Origin: Paenisporosarcina quisquiliarum_A | GTDB lineage: Bacteria > Bacillota > Bacilli > Bacillales_A > Planococcaceae | DNA length: 64,000 nucleotides | NCBI RefSeq assembly: GCF_043641925.1 | Contig: NZ_JBHZRU010000017.1 | Coordinates: 22,483-86,482, forward strand | Direction of reading: 5' to 3' | Part shown: piece after piece, positions 8,389 through 16,452 of the stretch | Layout of the letters: each line of letters starts with the position of its first letter | Numbering within the stretch: position 1 is the first letter of the stretch | Program-made: the position numbers and the translations under genes | The notes under the pieces: generated by a model | Seen by the model: the letters and a program-made list of their open reading frames with translations, nothing else | What the model was told of the DNA's origin: nothing | Database searches by the model: none

Positions 8389-8928
8389 GTGGAAATTAAA
8401 CTCATAACCATGCAGGATTTAACGGATGATTTTTTATTAACATTCCAGCGATATCAAGAAACGCATAAAGTTCTGGTTGATATAGATAATCGTTTATTTG
8501 AAAAGAACGACTCATTCATTGACGATTGGGATACATTAATAAAAGTAGCAATTGTTCAAGAATTGCGTACCTGTTTGACCGCAGGTGGAATAGTCCTTGG
8601 AGCATATGACAATCAGTCTCTTATAGGATTTGCCAATATTAAACCTACTCGGTTCGGACCTCAACTTGAATATGTAGAGTTATCATATATTCATGTTTCG
8701 AAAGAATTTAGAGGAATCGGAATTGGGAAGAAATTATTTAAGGCGTGTTTTGAAATGGGAAGTAAATTAGGAGCTCAAAAACTCTATATTGCAGCCCATC
8801 CCTCGATTGAATCTCAGTTGTTTTATAAGAAAATGGGTTGCACTTTGGCCTGCCATATCGAAAAAGACATTTTATCTAAAGAACCTCTAGATATTCAATT
8901 GGAACGAAAAATCACCCCCTCATTTTAA
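8389..8928 (+). CDS. GNAT family N-acetyltransferase
   Basis: 179 residues, GTG start behind AAAAGGTG. The acetyl-CoA binding motif A is clear: ELSYIHVSKEFRGIGIGKKL (residues ~99-118) with the R/Q-x-x-G-x-G/A loop as RGIGIG, followed by the motif B-like FYKKMGC. The substrate cannot be told. Monocistronic between two terminators. Confidence 0.85.
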   Translation: MEIKLITMQDLTDDFLLTFQRYQETHKVLVDIDNRLFEKNDSFIDDWDTLIKVAIVQELRTCLTAGGIVLGAYDNQSLIGFANIKPTRFGPQLEYVELSYIHVSKEFRGIGIGKKLFKACFEMGSKLGAQKLYIAAHPSIESQLFYKKMGCTLACHIEKDILSKEPLDIQLERKITPSF

Positions 8929-8950
8929 ACAAGTGAGTGGGTGATTTTTG
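8907..8950. terminator. Bidirectional terminator
   Basis: AAAATCACCC pairs with GGGTGATTTT; the stem overlaps the last codons of the GNAT gene and also serves the minus-strand small gene at 8952. Confidence 0.8.
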
Positions 8951-8951
8951 T

Positions 8952-9152
8952 TTAATGTGTATGTCTCTTTTCGTAATTGGCGATCGCTTCTTGTCGATTA
9001 TTTTCAGTAGAATCCGAAATTTGATCGGCAATCGCTTCTTCTTCAAACTTGTTATCAAGCCAAACTTGAACGCCATTTAATGTGAAAAGCAACTGATTTG
9101 CTTCTGAGGAATATTCTTTTGCACGATCTGGATTCAAACTAATCCACTCCAT
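8952..9152 (-). CDS. Small hypothetical protein (66 aa)
   Basis: A 66-residue, soluble, acidic protein of no family I recognise. It ends in YEKRHTH, and its start has only a weak ribosome binding site (TTAGG). It is supported by a terminator exactly at its 3' end and by coding-like composition. It lies 14 nt downstream of another small minus-strand gene (9167-9358), so the two may form a transcript. Confidence 0.55.
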   Translation of the reverse strand: MEWISLNPDRAKEYSSEANQLLFTLNGVQVWLDNKFEEEAIADQISDSTENNRQEAIANYEKRHTH

Positions 9153-9166
9153 TAACCTAAGCTCAA

Positions 9167-9358
9167 TTATCGCTTATTGTTGTTACGCTCGTTTGTACCG
9201 TTCCCATTTTGTTTTAGTGTTTTGTTGATAATTTCCGTGAACTCTCTAGAGAATTCTTCTTTTCGAGTAGTTGACGTAGTGGTCTTTGGTGCCGTTTTTT
9301 GTGTTTTAGGTGAAGAGTTATTATTGTTGTTTGTTGAATTATTGTTGTTTTGTCCCAT
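9167..9358 (-). CDS. Small Asn/Thr-rich hypothetical protein (63 aa)
   Basis: 63 residues: a low-complexity N-terminus of Asn and Thr (residues 4-35), then a possible amphipathic helix EEFSREFTEIINKTLKQN, and an Asn/Arg-rich end. No family is recognised. The ribosome binding site (AGGCG) is weak. Its composition would suit a small spore or DNA-associated protein, but nothing in the sequence proves that. Confidence 0.5.
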   Translation of the reverse strand: MGQNNNNSTNNNNNSSPKTQKTAPKTTTSTTRKEEFSREFTEIINKTLKQNGNGTNERNNNKR

Positions 9359-9451
9359 TTGTTTCGCCTACTTTCTAAGAATTGTATTCGTAAAAAGTAT
9401 GGCTCAAAATGAGTAGGTCTATGTAAGAAGAAATTAGTAATTTACTCCATT

Positions 9452-9760
9452 TTACGAACGTATGAGTGCAACTCTGTAAGGAAACAATGTGGCAGTCATA
9501 ATTCCTTCTTTCACAGCAGGATCAGTCTCCATAAATAATTGAGCTTCTTCCTCGGAATCCACTTCAAAAATTACAATTCCAAAACCATCGGAATCCATAT
9601 TTAATGTTCTTCCTGCTAATATCACCGTTCCTTCTTGTTCTGCTTTCTTTAACGCTTCAAAATGGCGAGCCACAATGTCATTTTCACTATCAGTCCAATT
9701 TTCTTCGCTTAATAAAGAGGGAATCAATTTAAGTTGATATAAGAATTGTAATTTCTCCAT
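9452..9760 (-). CDS. YciI family protein
   Basis: 102 residues beginning MEKLQFLYQLKLIP. The YciI ferredoxin-like fold is indicated by the His in RHFEALKKAEQEG, then VILAGR and the C-terminal FMETDPAVKEGIMTATLFPYRVAL. Family members are small dimeric proteins of uncertain function. The open frame continues upstream to 9877, but the ATG at 9760 has AGGAGG seven nt before it. Confidence 0.85.
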   Translation of the reverse strand: MEKLQFLYQLKLIPSLLSEENWTDSENDIVARHFEALKKAEQEGTVILAGRTLNMDSDGFGIVIFEVDSEEEAQLFMETDPAVKEGIMTATLFPYRVALIRS

Positions 9761-9942
9761 GAACAAACCTCCAATGTACTGATTCGTATATATTCCACAC
9801 CTACAAACAAATCCCTTTAATTTGAGTTCACGGTATATACCTATGCATGAATGATGTAGTAGGCATATATATAACAATACGCAGTCCTGCCATGTTTTTT
9901 ATATGAACTTTGATAGGTGTAAAAGAAAGGGGAAGAAACAGA

Positions 9943-10923
9943 GTGGAAGATAATTATTTGCAATCGTTGGTTGGAAAAGGTGTCCAAATCCATAGAGGAG
10001 GACCTGATTCTAACACTGGGAAATTACTTGATGTGACAGAAGATTACGTTGCGTTGCAAAAAGACGATGGAGAAATCATTTACTTTAAAACCTCACATAT
10101 TAAAAGTATTCGTGAGAATGCCATGATTAAATTTAACTCACTTTTAAATACGGACGAAACTTTATTTATTAAAGCGAGCAAATTTCAGGAAATGGCTTCT
10201 CAATTAAAAGAACAAAACGTTCGAATAAATGGGAAAGGTCCGGAGTCCAGGGTAGGGAAATTAGTCGATGTAAGAGATGATTATGTCATCATTTATACAG
10301 AAGATGACGGGCTAATTTTTTACAAAGATCAGCATATTAAAAGCTTGAGTACGCCTTTAGAAAAATTGGAGTCAACAAATGATTCTGGGGAAAATGAAAC
10401 AGAGCAAAATACAGAAGAATTACTAGAAGAAGGAGAAGTTCCTAAGGTGAACACGGAACTTGAAAATCTTCTTAAGCTTTCAGCAGCGGCTAGTATGAAT
10501 GATTTGTTATCAAATTTAAAATATTCATGGATTAAAGTGAATCGAAAAGGGCCAGAAAGCGTTGAAGGACTTTTAGTTGATTCGAGTGATCAACATTTAG
10601 TATTAGCGGTGGATAATGAGATTCTTAGAATTTCAACTTATCACATCAAAAATTTCAGTGTAAATACCAAAACGTCAAAAGAAGAACCTGAAGAAAAGAA
10701 CGATTCAAAAGAAGACTCGAAAAATTCAAAAGATGAGTCTAAAGATGAGTCTAGCGAACAAAAAGAGTCCAAACAAAAAGATTCAGACAATAATGAGTCA
10801 AAAGAACAAAATTCGGAAGACGTAAGTGAAGCTCAAAAGTTATTTGAAGAACGCTTAAAAGTAGCTGCAAGAAAACGCAATCGACGTATTCGAAAAAATG
10901 CCCTACAAAATAAGAAAAGATAA
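9943..10923 (+). CDS. cotB: Spore coat protein CotB
   Basis: 326 residues. Three repeats of a small beta-domain occur at roughly 8-55, 85-140 and 185-245, each with a GGP/KGPES turn and ending in HIKSI or HIKNF: VQIHRGGPDSNTGKLL, VRINGKGPESRVGKLV, IKVNRKGPESVEGLLV. This is the layout of Bacillus CotB, an outer spore coat protein. The C-terminal third is Ser/Lys/Glu/Asp-rich (KEDSKNSKDESKDESSEQKE), corresponding to the Ser/Lys-rich tail of B. subtilis CotB, and the end is basic. GTG 9943 is preceded by AAAGGGG. First gene of a four-gene operon with a permease and a second CotB-like gene. Confidence 0.85.
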   Translation: MEDNYLQSLVGKGVQIHRGGPDSNTGKLLDVTEDYVALQKDDGEIIYFKTSHIKSIRENAMIKFNSLLNTDETLFIKASKFQEMASQLKEQNVRINGKGPESRVGKLVDVRDDYVIIYTEDDGLIFYKDQHIKSLSTPLEKLESTNDSGENETEQNTEELLEEGEVPKVNTELENLLKLSAAASMNDLLSNLKYSWIKVNRKGPESVEGLLVDSSDQHLVLAVDNEILRISTYHIKNFSVNTKTSKEEPEEKNDSKEDSKNSKDESKDESSEQKESKQKDSDNNESKEQNSEDVSEAQKLFEERLKVAARKRNRRIRKNALQNKKR

Positions 10924-10960
10924 ATTCGTTCTACCTAAACTTGTGGAAAGGAGGGTGGAC

Positions 10961-11107
10961 ATGATCATATTTTCACTATTGATGGGATCAGGTTTAATCT
11001 TCTATCATCTATTAACTCCTCCCACCGAAAAGGCTGTGGCTCCAACAAACATGGTGACGAAAGCGAAAAGGAAATTCCGTATTAATGGGGTTCAGTCCAA
11101 TGCATGA
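10961..11107 (+). CDS. Small single-pass membrane protein in the coat operon (48 aa)
   Basis: 48 residues starting at ATG 10961 behind GAAAGGAGGG. One N-terminal hydrophobic segment (MIIFSLLMGSGLIFYHLL) is followed by a short basic tail. No family is recognised. Its 3' end overlaps the start of the permease gene (ATG 11085 or 11100), which indicates translational coupling. Confidence 0.65.
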   Translation: MIIFSLLMGSGLIFYHLLTPPTEKAVAPTNMVTKAKRKFRINGVQSNA

Positions 11108-12446
11108 TAGTCTCATCGTATATACATTTGCGATTTTTGCCTTAACCACATTATGTATCTTATGGAGACCTCAAGGCATCAATGAAGCAATACCTGCCAT
11201 AAGCGGAGCGATTCTTTTGTTTATAGCAGGTATTGTCCCTTTACATGATATTGTCTATATCTTTAAGATCGTGAGCGGACCTTCCATTACCATCATATCG
11301 ACAATTGTCATGTGTATTGTCTTAGAAAGCATCGGAGTATTTCGCTGGGCAGCTTTAAATGTCGTGAAGAGAGCTAAGGGATCGGGTATTCGTCTGTTTT
11401 GGTCGATTATGCTGTTGTGTTTTTTAATGACCGTTTTTTTTAACAATGACGGGAGTATCCTCATCACCACGCCAATCATTTTACACATTGTTCAAATCAT
11501 TCGTATTAAACCACAGCAAAAACTACCTTACTTATTTGCGGGTGTGTTTATTGCAACGTCTGCAAGTTTGCCGATAGGTGTCAGTAACATCGCTAACTTA
11601 ATCGGCTTGCAGATGGTTGGTTTGAATTTGGTATCCTATACGAATTTAGCTTTTGTTCCTTCGATGATTGGAATTGCAACGTTAAGTTTGCTTCTGTATT
11701 TGTTATTTAGAAATGAAATTCCTCGTAAAATACCAGACATCCAAGATTCGATATCTGATCCTACTTTTAAAAATCATCCTCTTTCAGGTGTGAAAAAAAC
11801 AGTTGAATCGATGAACTGGCCCCTATTCCGAACGTGTATTTTTCTAGTTGTACTCATTCGAGGGAGCTACTTTATCTTGCCAGCATACGGTTTTTCAATC
11901 GAATGGATCGCTATTACCGGAGCTTTATTACTCATCGGAATTCGCTGGATAAGTTTAAAAATAAGTCCCGTTGATGTTTTATGGAAAGCCCCTTGGTATA
12001 TTTTGGTCTTTGCTTTTGGGATGTATGTGACCGTTTACGCACTAAAAAATACAGGTGTAACGAGTTATATGATGTCCATATTAGATGGAGTTATGACACA
12101 AAGTCTTATGTCAGCAAGCTTTGCATCAGGCATACTAATTAGTGTTCTTTCCAATCTCATGAACAATTTACCTTCTGTAATGCTTGGGACTTTATTGATT
12201 ACTGAAATTGGACTCGACACGCAAACGTTACAAGTTGCCTATATCTCAATGATCATAGGAAGTGATATTGGTGCATTATTAACGCCACTTGGGACACTTG
12301 CCACTTTGCTATGGATGTTTGTCTTGAAAAAAAACGGCGTTGCGATCACCTGGAGTGCTTATTTTAGAGTGGCATTGATGGTCATTCCTATTACGCTTGT
12401 AGTCACGCTTATTGCATTAAATATATGGCTCTGGTTGATTTTATGA
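11085..12446 (+). CDS. ArsB/NhaD-type (SLC13-like) anion permease
   Basis: 453 residues (448 if ATG 11100 is used), about 11 membrane helices. Ion-transporter-superfamily motifs: FFNNDGSILITTPIILHI near residue 108, SNIANLIG near 167, SNLMNNLPSVMLG near 350 and IGSDIGALLTPLGTLATLLWM near 390. These match ArsB/NhaD permeases that extrude arsenite or move Na+/H+. No arsR, arsC or arsA is near, so arsenic resistance is not supported. The place between two CotB-type genes suggests a sporulation-linked role (inference). Confidence 0.82.
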   Translation: MGFSPMHDSLIVYTFAIFALTTLCILWRPQGINEAIPAISGAILLFIAGIVPLHDIVYIFKIVSGPSITIISTIVMCIVLESIGVFRWAALNVVKRAKGSGIRLFWSIMLLCFLMTVFFNNDGSILITTPIILHIVQIIRIKPQQKLPYLFAGVFIATSASLPIGVSNIANLIGLQMVGLNLVSYTNLAFVPSMIGIATLSLLLYLLFRNEIPRKIPDIQDSISDPTFKNHPLSGVKKTVESMNWPLFRTCIFLVVLIRGSYFILPAYGFSIEWIAITGALLLIGIRWISLKISPVDVLWKAPWYILVFAFGMYVTVYALKNTGVTSYMMSILDGVMTQSLMSASFASGILISVLSNLMNNLPSVMLGTLLITEIGLDTQTLQVAYISMIIGSDIGALLTPLGTLATLLWMFVLKKNGVAITWSAYFRVALMVIPITLVVTLIALNIWLWLIL

Positions 12447-12464
12447 GGAAAGGAGACGCTTACT

Positions 12465-13130
12465 ATGAGATTTTTCGATCAATATGAAGGGAAAATGATT
12501 GAAGTCGAACTTTCTTCAAAAAAACATATCTCTGGAAAATTAATTGAATGTGGTTCGGATATTCTCGTTGTTCTTACTGGTCAATATTATGCCTATTTGC
12601 CGCAAAAACATATTCATGTCATCAAAAGATGTGAAGAAAATGAATATGACATTATTCAGTCTGAGCCGTCGCCCATTAAGCAAACGAGTGATGGATTAAC
12701 TTTAATGGCCGTCCTAAACAACGCAAAAGGGATATTCGTTGAAGTAGACATTAGTGGGATTGGAGCGATTTTTGGCTACGTTACGCACGTCATGAGCGAC
12801 TATTTCGTTTTTTATTCCCCTGCACTGAACCAACTATTCATTCCTATCCATCATCTAAAATCAATCACCCCTTATTTGAATAAAACCCCGTATGACCTCC
12901 CGTTAACGTCCATGATTTTTCCGGTAAATCAATTACTCACAGACAGTTTTACGAAACAAGTGAAACAATTACAAGGTGAAATGGTTCAGTTTGATGGGGG
13001 AAAAAATGCATACAAAATGGGTGTCCTTACACATGTAGAAAATGACTTAGCAGAACTCACTATAGGGAATGGTCAAAAACTGTATTTGAACATTTCTCAT
13101 ATCAAATCTGTCCAAAAAGCTCTTGGGTGA
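12465..13130 (+). CDS. CotB-like spore coat protein, second paralogue
   Basis: 221 residues. Three copies of the same small beta-domain as cotB: residues ~5-55 ending HIHVIKR, ~80-132 ending HLKSITPY and ~163-221 ending HISHIKSVQ-type (NISHIKSV). The Gly-Pro-Glu-Ser turn and the Ser-rich tail of CotB are missing, so it is a minimal relative. It follows the permease by 18 nt with its own AAAGGAGA site, the last gene of the operon. A coat or coat-assembly role is inferred from homology to its neighbour. Confidence 0.72.
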   Translation: MRFFDQYEGKMIEVELSSKKHISGKLIECGSDILVVLTGQYYAYLPQKHIHVIKRCEENEYDIIQSEPSPIKQTSDGLTLMAVLNNAKGIFVEVDISGIGAIFGYVTHVMSDYFVFYSPALNQLFIPIHHLKSITPYLNKTPYDLPLTSMIFPVNQLLTDSFTKQVKQLQGEMVQFDGGKNAYKMGVLTHVENDLAELTIGNGQKLYLNISHIKSVQKALG

Positions 13131-13289
13131 TTTCCGTGGATTAAAACCTCATGCACATATAAATCAGCCACCCTTCGCCAAGTGCCAGGATGGCTGTTTC
13201 ATTATTGCAAAGTGTTCCAAACTCGTATCTGAACTTCAAGTCAGTGATATAATTAATGGAATCACGTTAGACTAAAGGATGAGAATGAA

Positions 13290-14243
13290 TTGAACCAATA
13301 CCCTAGAACCGGTGACTATATTTATACATACGCGTATAAGCCCGACGAAGAATCACTGTGTTATTTAGAAATGCGTTCGTTATTTGGAGAAGACACACAA
13401 ACGAAAGTTATCAAAAGTACGTATGACATAAATCCGAGTCGAAGTCCTTTTATTAAAGAACGAATCGAGGTTTTATTTGAAGGAAATGAACTCTCCGAGA
13501 TCCTTAAGCAAGTTGAAGTAGTGGATATGGGAGAGTTAACATTCAAAGTCCTTTTTGTGAAAATAAATGATTTAGCTTCCACTGAAAAAGTTGAATACAA
13601 ACAAAAACGAGAAATCGAACGGGAAATCGGCCTGATTATTGAGGGTGAAGCGGATGTTCATCGTCCGGAAGTTACATTCGGTTTGGTTCCGTTTAAAGGA
13701 AAATGGTACTTTGGTTTGTACGAGAAGAACGAAGCTGTTTGGCTGCATCATCAGAAGAAACCTAGAGAATATTCAACTGCTTTGAGCACACGAGTGGCTA
13801 GAGCTGTTGCGAATATTGCCGTCCCGAATCCTAAAGACGTTAAAGCAATTGATCCTTGTTGTGGAATCGGGACAGTGTTAGTTGAAGCCTTATCGATGGG
13901 AATTAATATTGTGGGTCGAGATATAAATCCGCTTGTGGTTCTTGGATCTAGGGAAAATATAGCTCATTTTGGTTTAACAGGAGATGTTGATTTAGGACCC
14001 ATCGCAGAAGTAAAAGAGACATATGATGTCACCATTATTGATATGCCCTACAATCTGTACACGCATGCGACTCCAGAAGAACAACTGTCTATTTTAAAAA
14101 GCGCACGTCCATTTTCTAAAAAACTAGTAGTCGTCACGATAGAAAATATTGACCATATGATCAAAGACGCTGGTTTTGATATTATCGATCGATGTGTCGC
14201 AAAAAAAGGGATATTTTCGAGAGAAATACTTGTTTGTAAATAG
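13290..14243 (+). CDS. TRM11-like SAM-dependent RNA methyltransferase
   Basis: 317 residues, TTG start after AAGGATGAG. The C-terminal Rossmann methyltransferase domain has the AdoMet motif I DPCCGIGTVLVEAL (about residue 188) and motif IV DMPY (about 251), in the place of the N/DPPY of N2-guanine methyltransferases. The N-terminal part lacks a clear THUMP signature. TRM11-like proteins methylate guanine in tRNA; B. subtilis relatives are uncharacterised. A TATAAT hexamer at 13247-13252 is a possible -10. Confidence 0.82.
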   Translation: MNQYPRTGDYIYTYAYKPDEESLCYLEMRSLFGEDTQTKVIKSTYDINPSRSPFIKERIEVLFEGNELSEILKQVEVVDMGELTFKVLFVKINDLASTEKVEYKQKREIEREIGLIIEGEADVHRPEVTFGLVPFKGKWYFGLYEKNEAVWLHHQKKPREYSTALSTRVARAVANIAVPNPKDVKAIDPCCGIGTVLVEALSMGINIVGRDINPLVVLGSRENIAHFGLTGDVDLGPIAEVKETYDVTIIDMPYNLYTHATPEEQLSILKSARPFSKKLVVVTIENIDHMIKDAGFDIIDRCVAKKGIFSREILVCK

Positions 14244-14269
14244 AGTCGAGTATGATAATACAATCTGTA

Positions 14270-14321
14270 AAAGAGAAAGAATCCATTTTATAAAACGAAC
14301 AAAATGGATTCTTTCTCTTTT
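14270..14321. terminator. Long bidirectional terminator
   Basis: A near-perfect ~20-bp stem, AAAGAGAAAGAATCCATTTT with its complement, then a T-run. It serves the methyltransferase gene and, on the minus strand, the 40-residue gene at 14331. Confidence 0.9.
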
Positions 14322-14330
14322 TTATTGACT

Positions 14331-14453
14331 TCAACCGCGCTGGTAAATTTGTGATAAATAATTTGCGATTTCACCTAACCTCCAAACGATGAGTACTAAA
14401 CAAATTACAATAACAACTAAACTTACAACCTTTATCTTCTCAAAATTAAGCAT
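14331..14453 (-). CDS. Small single-pass membrane protein (40 aa)
   Basis: A 40-codon minus-strand gene found by reading the gap. The ATG at 14453 is preceded by a textbook AAGGTGGAGG (14461-14470). The protein starts MLNFEKIKVVSLVVIV, has one strong transmembrane helix (residues ~8-25), then a short polar tail EIANYLSQIYQRG. Its stop lies 10 nt before the shared terminator. No family is recognised; the RBS, stop-terminator spacing and the clean helix make it a credible gene. Confidence 0.72.
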   Translation of the reverse strand: MLNFEKIKVVSLVVIVICLVLIVWRLGEIANYLSQIYQRG

Positions 14454-14721
14454 CTAAAATCCTCCACCTTTTTTTAACCTTATTCTCTAACAAATCCTCA
14501 AATCCTTTTTCAATCCTGCAACATCAAACCTATTAATTAAAACTTTATAGATGACGAAGTAGCAAATAATTCTTAAAAGCAAGTATGGATTGCTTGTATG
14601 GTATGAGCTATGATGAAATTGACCTATATGTAACCTAGGCCAACAATAGCGCTTTAAAACTCTAAGAGAAGCTAGGTTTTACTAGGCAACAATAGGTACT
14701 GAATAGCAATGGGGTGTTCGT

Positions 14722-15114
14722 ATGGTCGTAGAGTGGGACGAGTTAAATGTAATAGCAATTATTCTTGGGACGTTGTTGTACATGGTGTACGGTGGGATTT
14801 ATTATTCAGTAAGACTTGGCGGAGATAAATATCCTGAAAAGAAACAATTGGAAATGGCAGGGCCAATGAAATATATCGTTTCAGTTATAGTGGCGTTCAT
14901 TAGTTCGTTTGTAGTTGCTGTTTTGGTTCAAGCGACTGGTGCAGAGAGTATCACTGAGGGATTACTTGTCGGATTGATGATTGGTGTTATTATCACTCTT
15001 GTTTATTTAAAAAATCGTTTGTTTGGATTAATGACTCATCGATCTTTCCTAATCGCAATCGGTGATCATTTAGTCATTTTCACACTTTTAGGAGCTCTTC
15101 ATGGATTGATGTAA
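14722..15114 (+). CDS. DUF1761 family membrane protein
   Basis: 130 residues with four hydrophobic helices. The N-terminal block IAIILGTLLYMVYGGIYYS and the C-terminal FLIAIGDHLVIFTLLGALHG fit DUF1761, whose function is unknown. ATG 14722 follows a modest GGGGTG. Single gene. Confidence 0.75.
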   Translation: MVVEWDELNVIAIILGTLLYMVYGGIYYSVRLGGDKYPEKKQLEMAGPMKYIVSVIVAFISSFVVAVLVQATGAESITEGLLVGLMIGVIITLVYLKNRLFGLMTHRSFLIAIGDHLVIFTLLGALHGLM

Positions 15115-15284
15115 TTTGAAACGGGGCTGTCCTATGACAGCTGTCTTTGACAGTTGAGCCTGTGGGGTCTACCTTGTTTCTTTTTTCCGCAAGAGTCTTC
15201 AGAAATAGCAAACCACGTAACTAATAACTGAACACAACTTTATATGAGAATTAGTGCAGTATATTTATAGCGTTTTCAATTGAT

Positions 15285-15402
15285 TGGAATGGAGGTGGCG
15301 ACTCCGAGGTGATCAGCACGAGCTTTAGACCCTGGACTGAGCATCGCGAGGGAAGCGGCTAAAGCCGTGCCACCCGGAAATCGTCCACCGCAAAGGAAAT
15401 CA
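15285..15402 (+). repeat. Dispersed ~115-bp GC-rich element, copy 1
   Basis: Shares landmarks with the copies at 52588 and 63791 (minus): GGCGACTCC, AGCACGAGCT, an AAGCGGCTAAAGCCGTGCC inverted segment and a closing TCGTCC..AAAGGAAA. It is richer in G+C than its surroundings and able to fold. It resembles interspersed repeats that are common between genes in Bacillaceae. This copy is diverged, for example GACTCCGAGGTGATC in place of the usual GACTCCTGCGGGAA. Confidence 0.7.
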
Positions 15403-15426
15403 ACATTTAAATTGTTTAGATTTTGA

Positions 15427-15452
15427 GACTTGTCCAATGACAAGTCTTTTTT
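15427..15452 (+). terminator. Intrinsic terminator on the + strand after the dispersed element
   Basis: GACTTGTC caat GACAAGTC TTTTTT. It is placed where a + transcript running through the dispersed element would end. Confidence 0.85.
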
Positions 15453-15458
15453 CTTTGC

Positions 15459-16319
15459 CTATTTGTTAGTATCCAGATAGTTCGTTACGTTTGAATGCAA
15501 TTCATTCATCGAATCGATGGTTTCTACATTAGCGATCATTCCTTTTAATACCGGAATTCTCGGCTGCTCTCTTTTTAACTCATCAGCAATTACTTCTAAC
15601 GTAACCAGCAAATCTTCATCATCCGTTTCGGAAATACATAGGTTTACATATTGTAGTAAAGATTGCTTTGGAGAATTTAAGTTCGCTGGTTGTAATAAAT
15701 GATTGTTGAGCATCTGCTTGTTTAAAAAGGGTGTAGGTTGTTTGGATAAAAGCCCATCCACAATGTCGTCCAATCGGTCCAAGATAAATGTTGCCATTAA
15801 TTGATAATCGAGTTGTTTGCGATGTAAGAGGATCACTTCAATATATCCATGAAGAAGTCCTTTGGTCATCACGATTAAATCGGTTAAATAAGGTTGGACC
15901 TTTTCTCCGTATACATCTATGAACATGTGGTGTAAAAGTGTGTGATGCTGCTCCTGCACCTTGCCAAGAAGCTCAATCATATTTGAATTCAATGGATTCG
16001 TCTGTTCTCGAATTTGCATCAATATGAAATCTGCGTGACTGTCGATTTCCTCAAATTGAATCATCAATAATGAAAGGAATTTTTCTCGTGGCGTGTTGTG
16101 TTTTAATTGGTCTAGATTGTTTAAGCGGTGGGAAAGTTTTTCGAAAAAATATTCAAAAATGGAGATATGCAATTCTTCTTTCGATTTAAAAGATAAATAA
16201 AAGGAACCTTTGGAAATCCCGCATGCGTCTGTGATTTCTTGAATAGAGGTTGATTCAAAACCTTTGGTGGCAAATAAATGCATCGCCTTCTCAATGATTA
16301 AAGTTTTCTTTTTAGACAT
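15459..16319 (-). CDS. TetR/AcrR family transcriptional repressor
   Basis: 286 residues from ATG 16319; ATG 16325 lies only 1 nt from the AAGGGG site and is less likely. The N-terminal HTH is clear: KAMHLFATKGFESTSIQEITDACGISKGSFY (split here only by reading), with the rest an effector domain unusually long for the family (typically ~200 residues). It is divergent from an RND efflux gene, and the gap holds two palindromes suitable as its operators. It most likely represses itself and the pump in the absence of a ligand. Confidence 0.9.
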   Translation of the reverse strand: MSKKKTLIIEKAMHLFATKGFESTSIQEITDACGISKGSFYLSFKSKEELHISIFEYFFEKLSHRLNNLDQLKHNTPREKFLSLLMIQFEEIDSHADFILMQIREQTNPLNSNMIELLGKVQEQHHTLLHHMFIDVYGEKVQPYLTDLIVMTKGLLHGYIEVILLHRKQLDYQLMATFILDRLDDIVDGLLSKQPTPFLNKQMLNNHLLQPANLNSPKQSLLQYVNLCISETDDEDLLVTLEVIADELKREQPRIPVLKGMIANVETIDSMNELHSNVTNYLDTNK

Positions 16320-16379
16320 ATTCATACCCCTTATTTATAAAATGCGAATTAAATAGATAGTTTAAGATTGACCTATGAA

Positions 16380-16389
16380 TGACCGGTCA
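16380..16389. promoter_or_regulatory. TetR-type operator 1
   Basis: Perfect palindrome TGACCGGTCA in the tetR/RND divergent gap. It shares the GACC...GGTC half-sites with operator 2. Confidence 0.65.
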
Positions 16390-16408
16390 GTTATATTATG
16401 AAGTAATA

Positions 16409-16422
16409 TGACCCGTCGGTCA
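16409..16422. promoter_or_regulatory. TetR-type operator 2
   Basis: TGACCCGTCGGTCA, a near-palindrome with TGACC/GGTCA half-sites, about 30 nt before the RND start codon. The centre-to-centre distance to operator 1 is about 31 nt (close to three turns). Confidence 0.65.
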
Positions 16423-16452
16423 AATAATGTAGGGTGGAAGTGAATAATTAGA

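Larger units (their letters stand above)
15115..15458. other. Intergenic region with dispersed repeat and terminator
   Basis: A 344-nt gap between convergent DUF1761 and TetR genes. It holds small hairpins (GCTGTC ctat GACAGC near 15128), the dispersed GC-rich element at 15285-15402 and a terminator at 15427-15452. No gene is seen. Confidence 0.6.

Noticed and set aside
9177..9416. 79-residue + strand frame
   Set aside because: Opposite-strand shadow of the Asn-rich small gene; rich in Val/Leu/Phe because of the complementary codons and without a ribosome binding site.
11085..12446. Arsenic resistance
   Set aside because: The permease resembles ArsB/NhaD but no arsR, arsC or arsA is present and both neighbours are coat genes.
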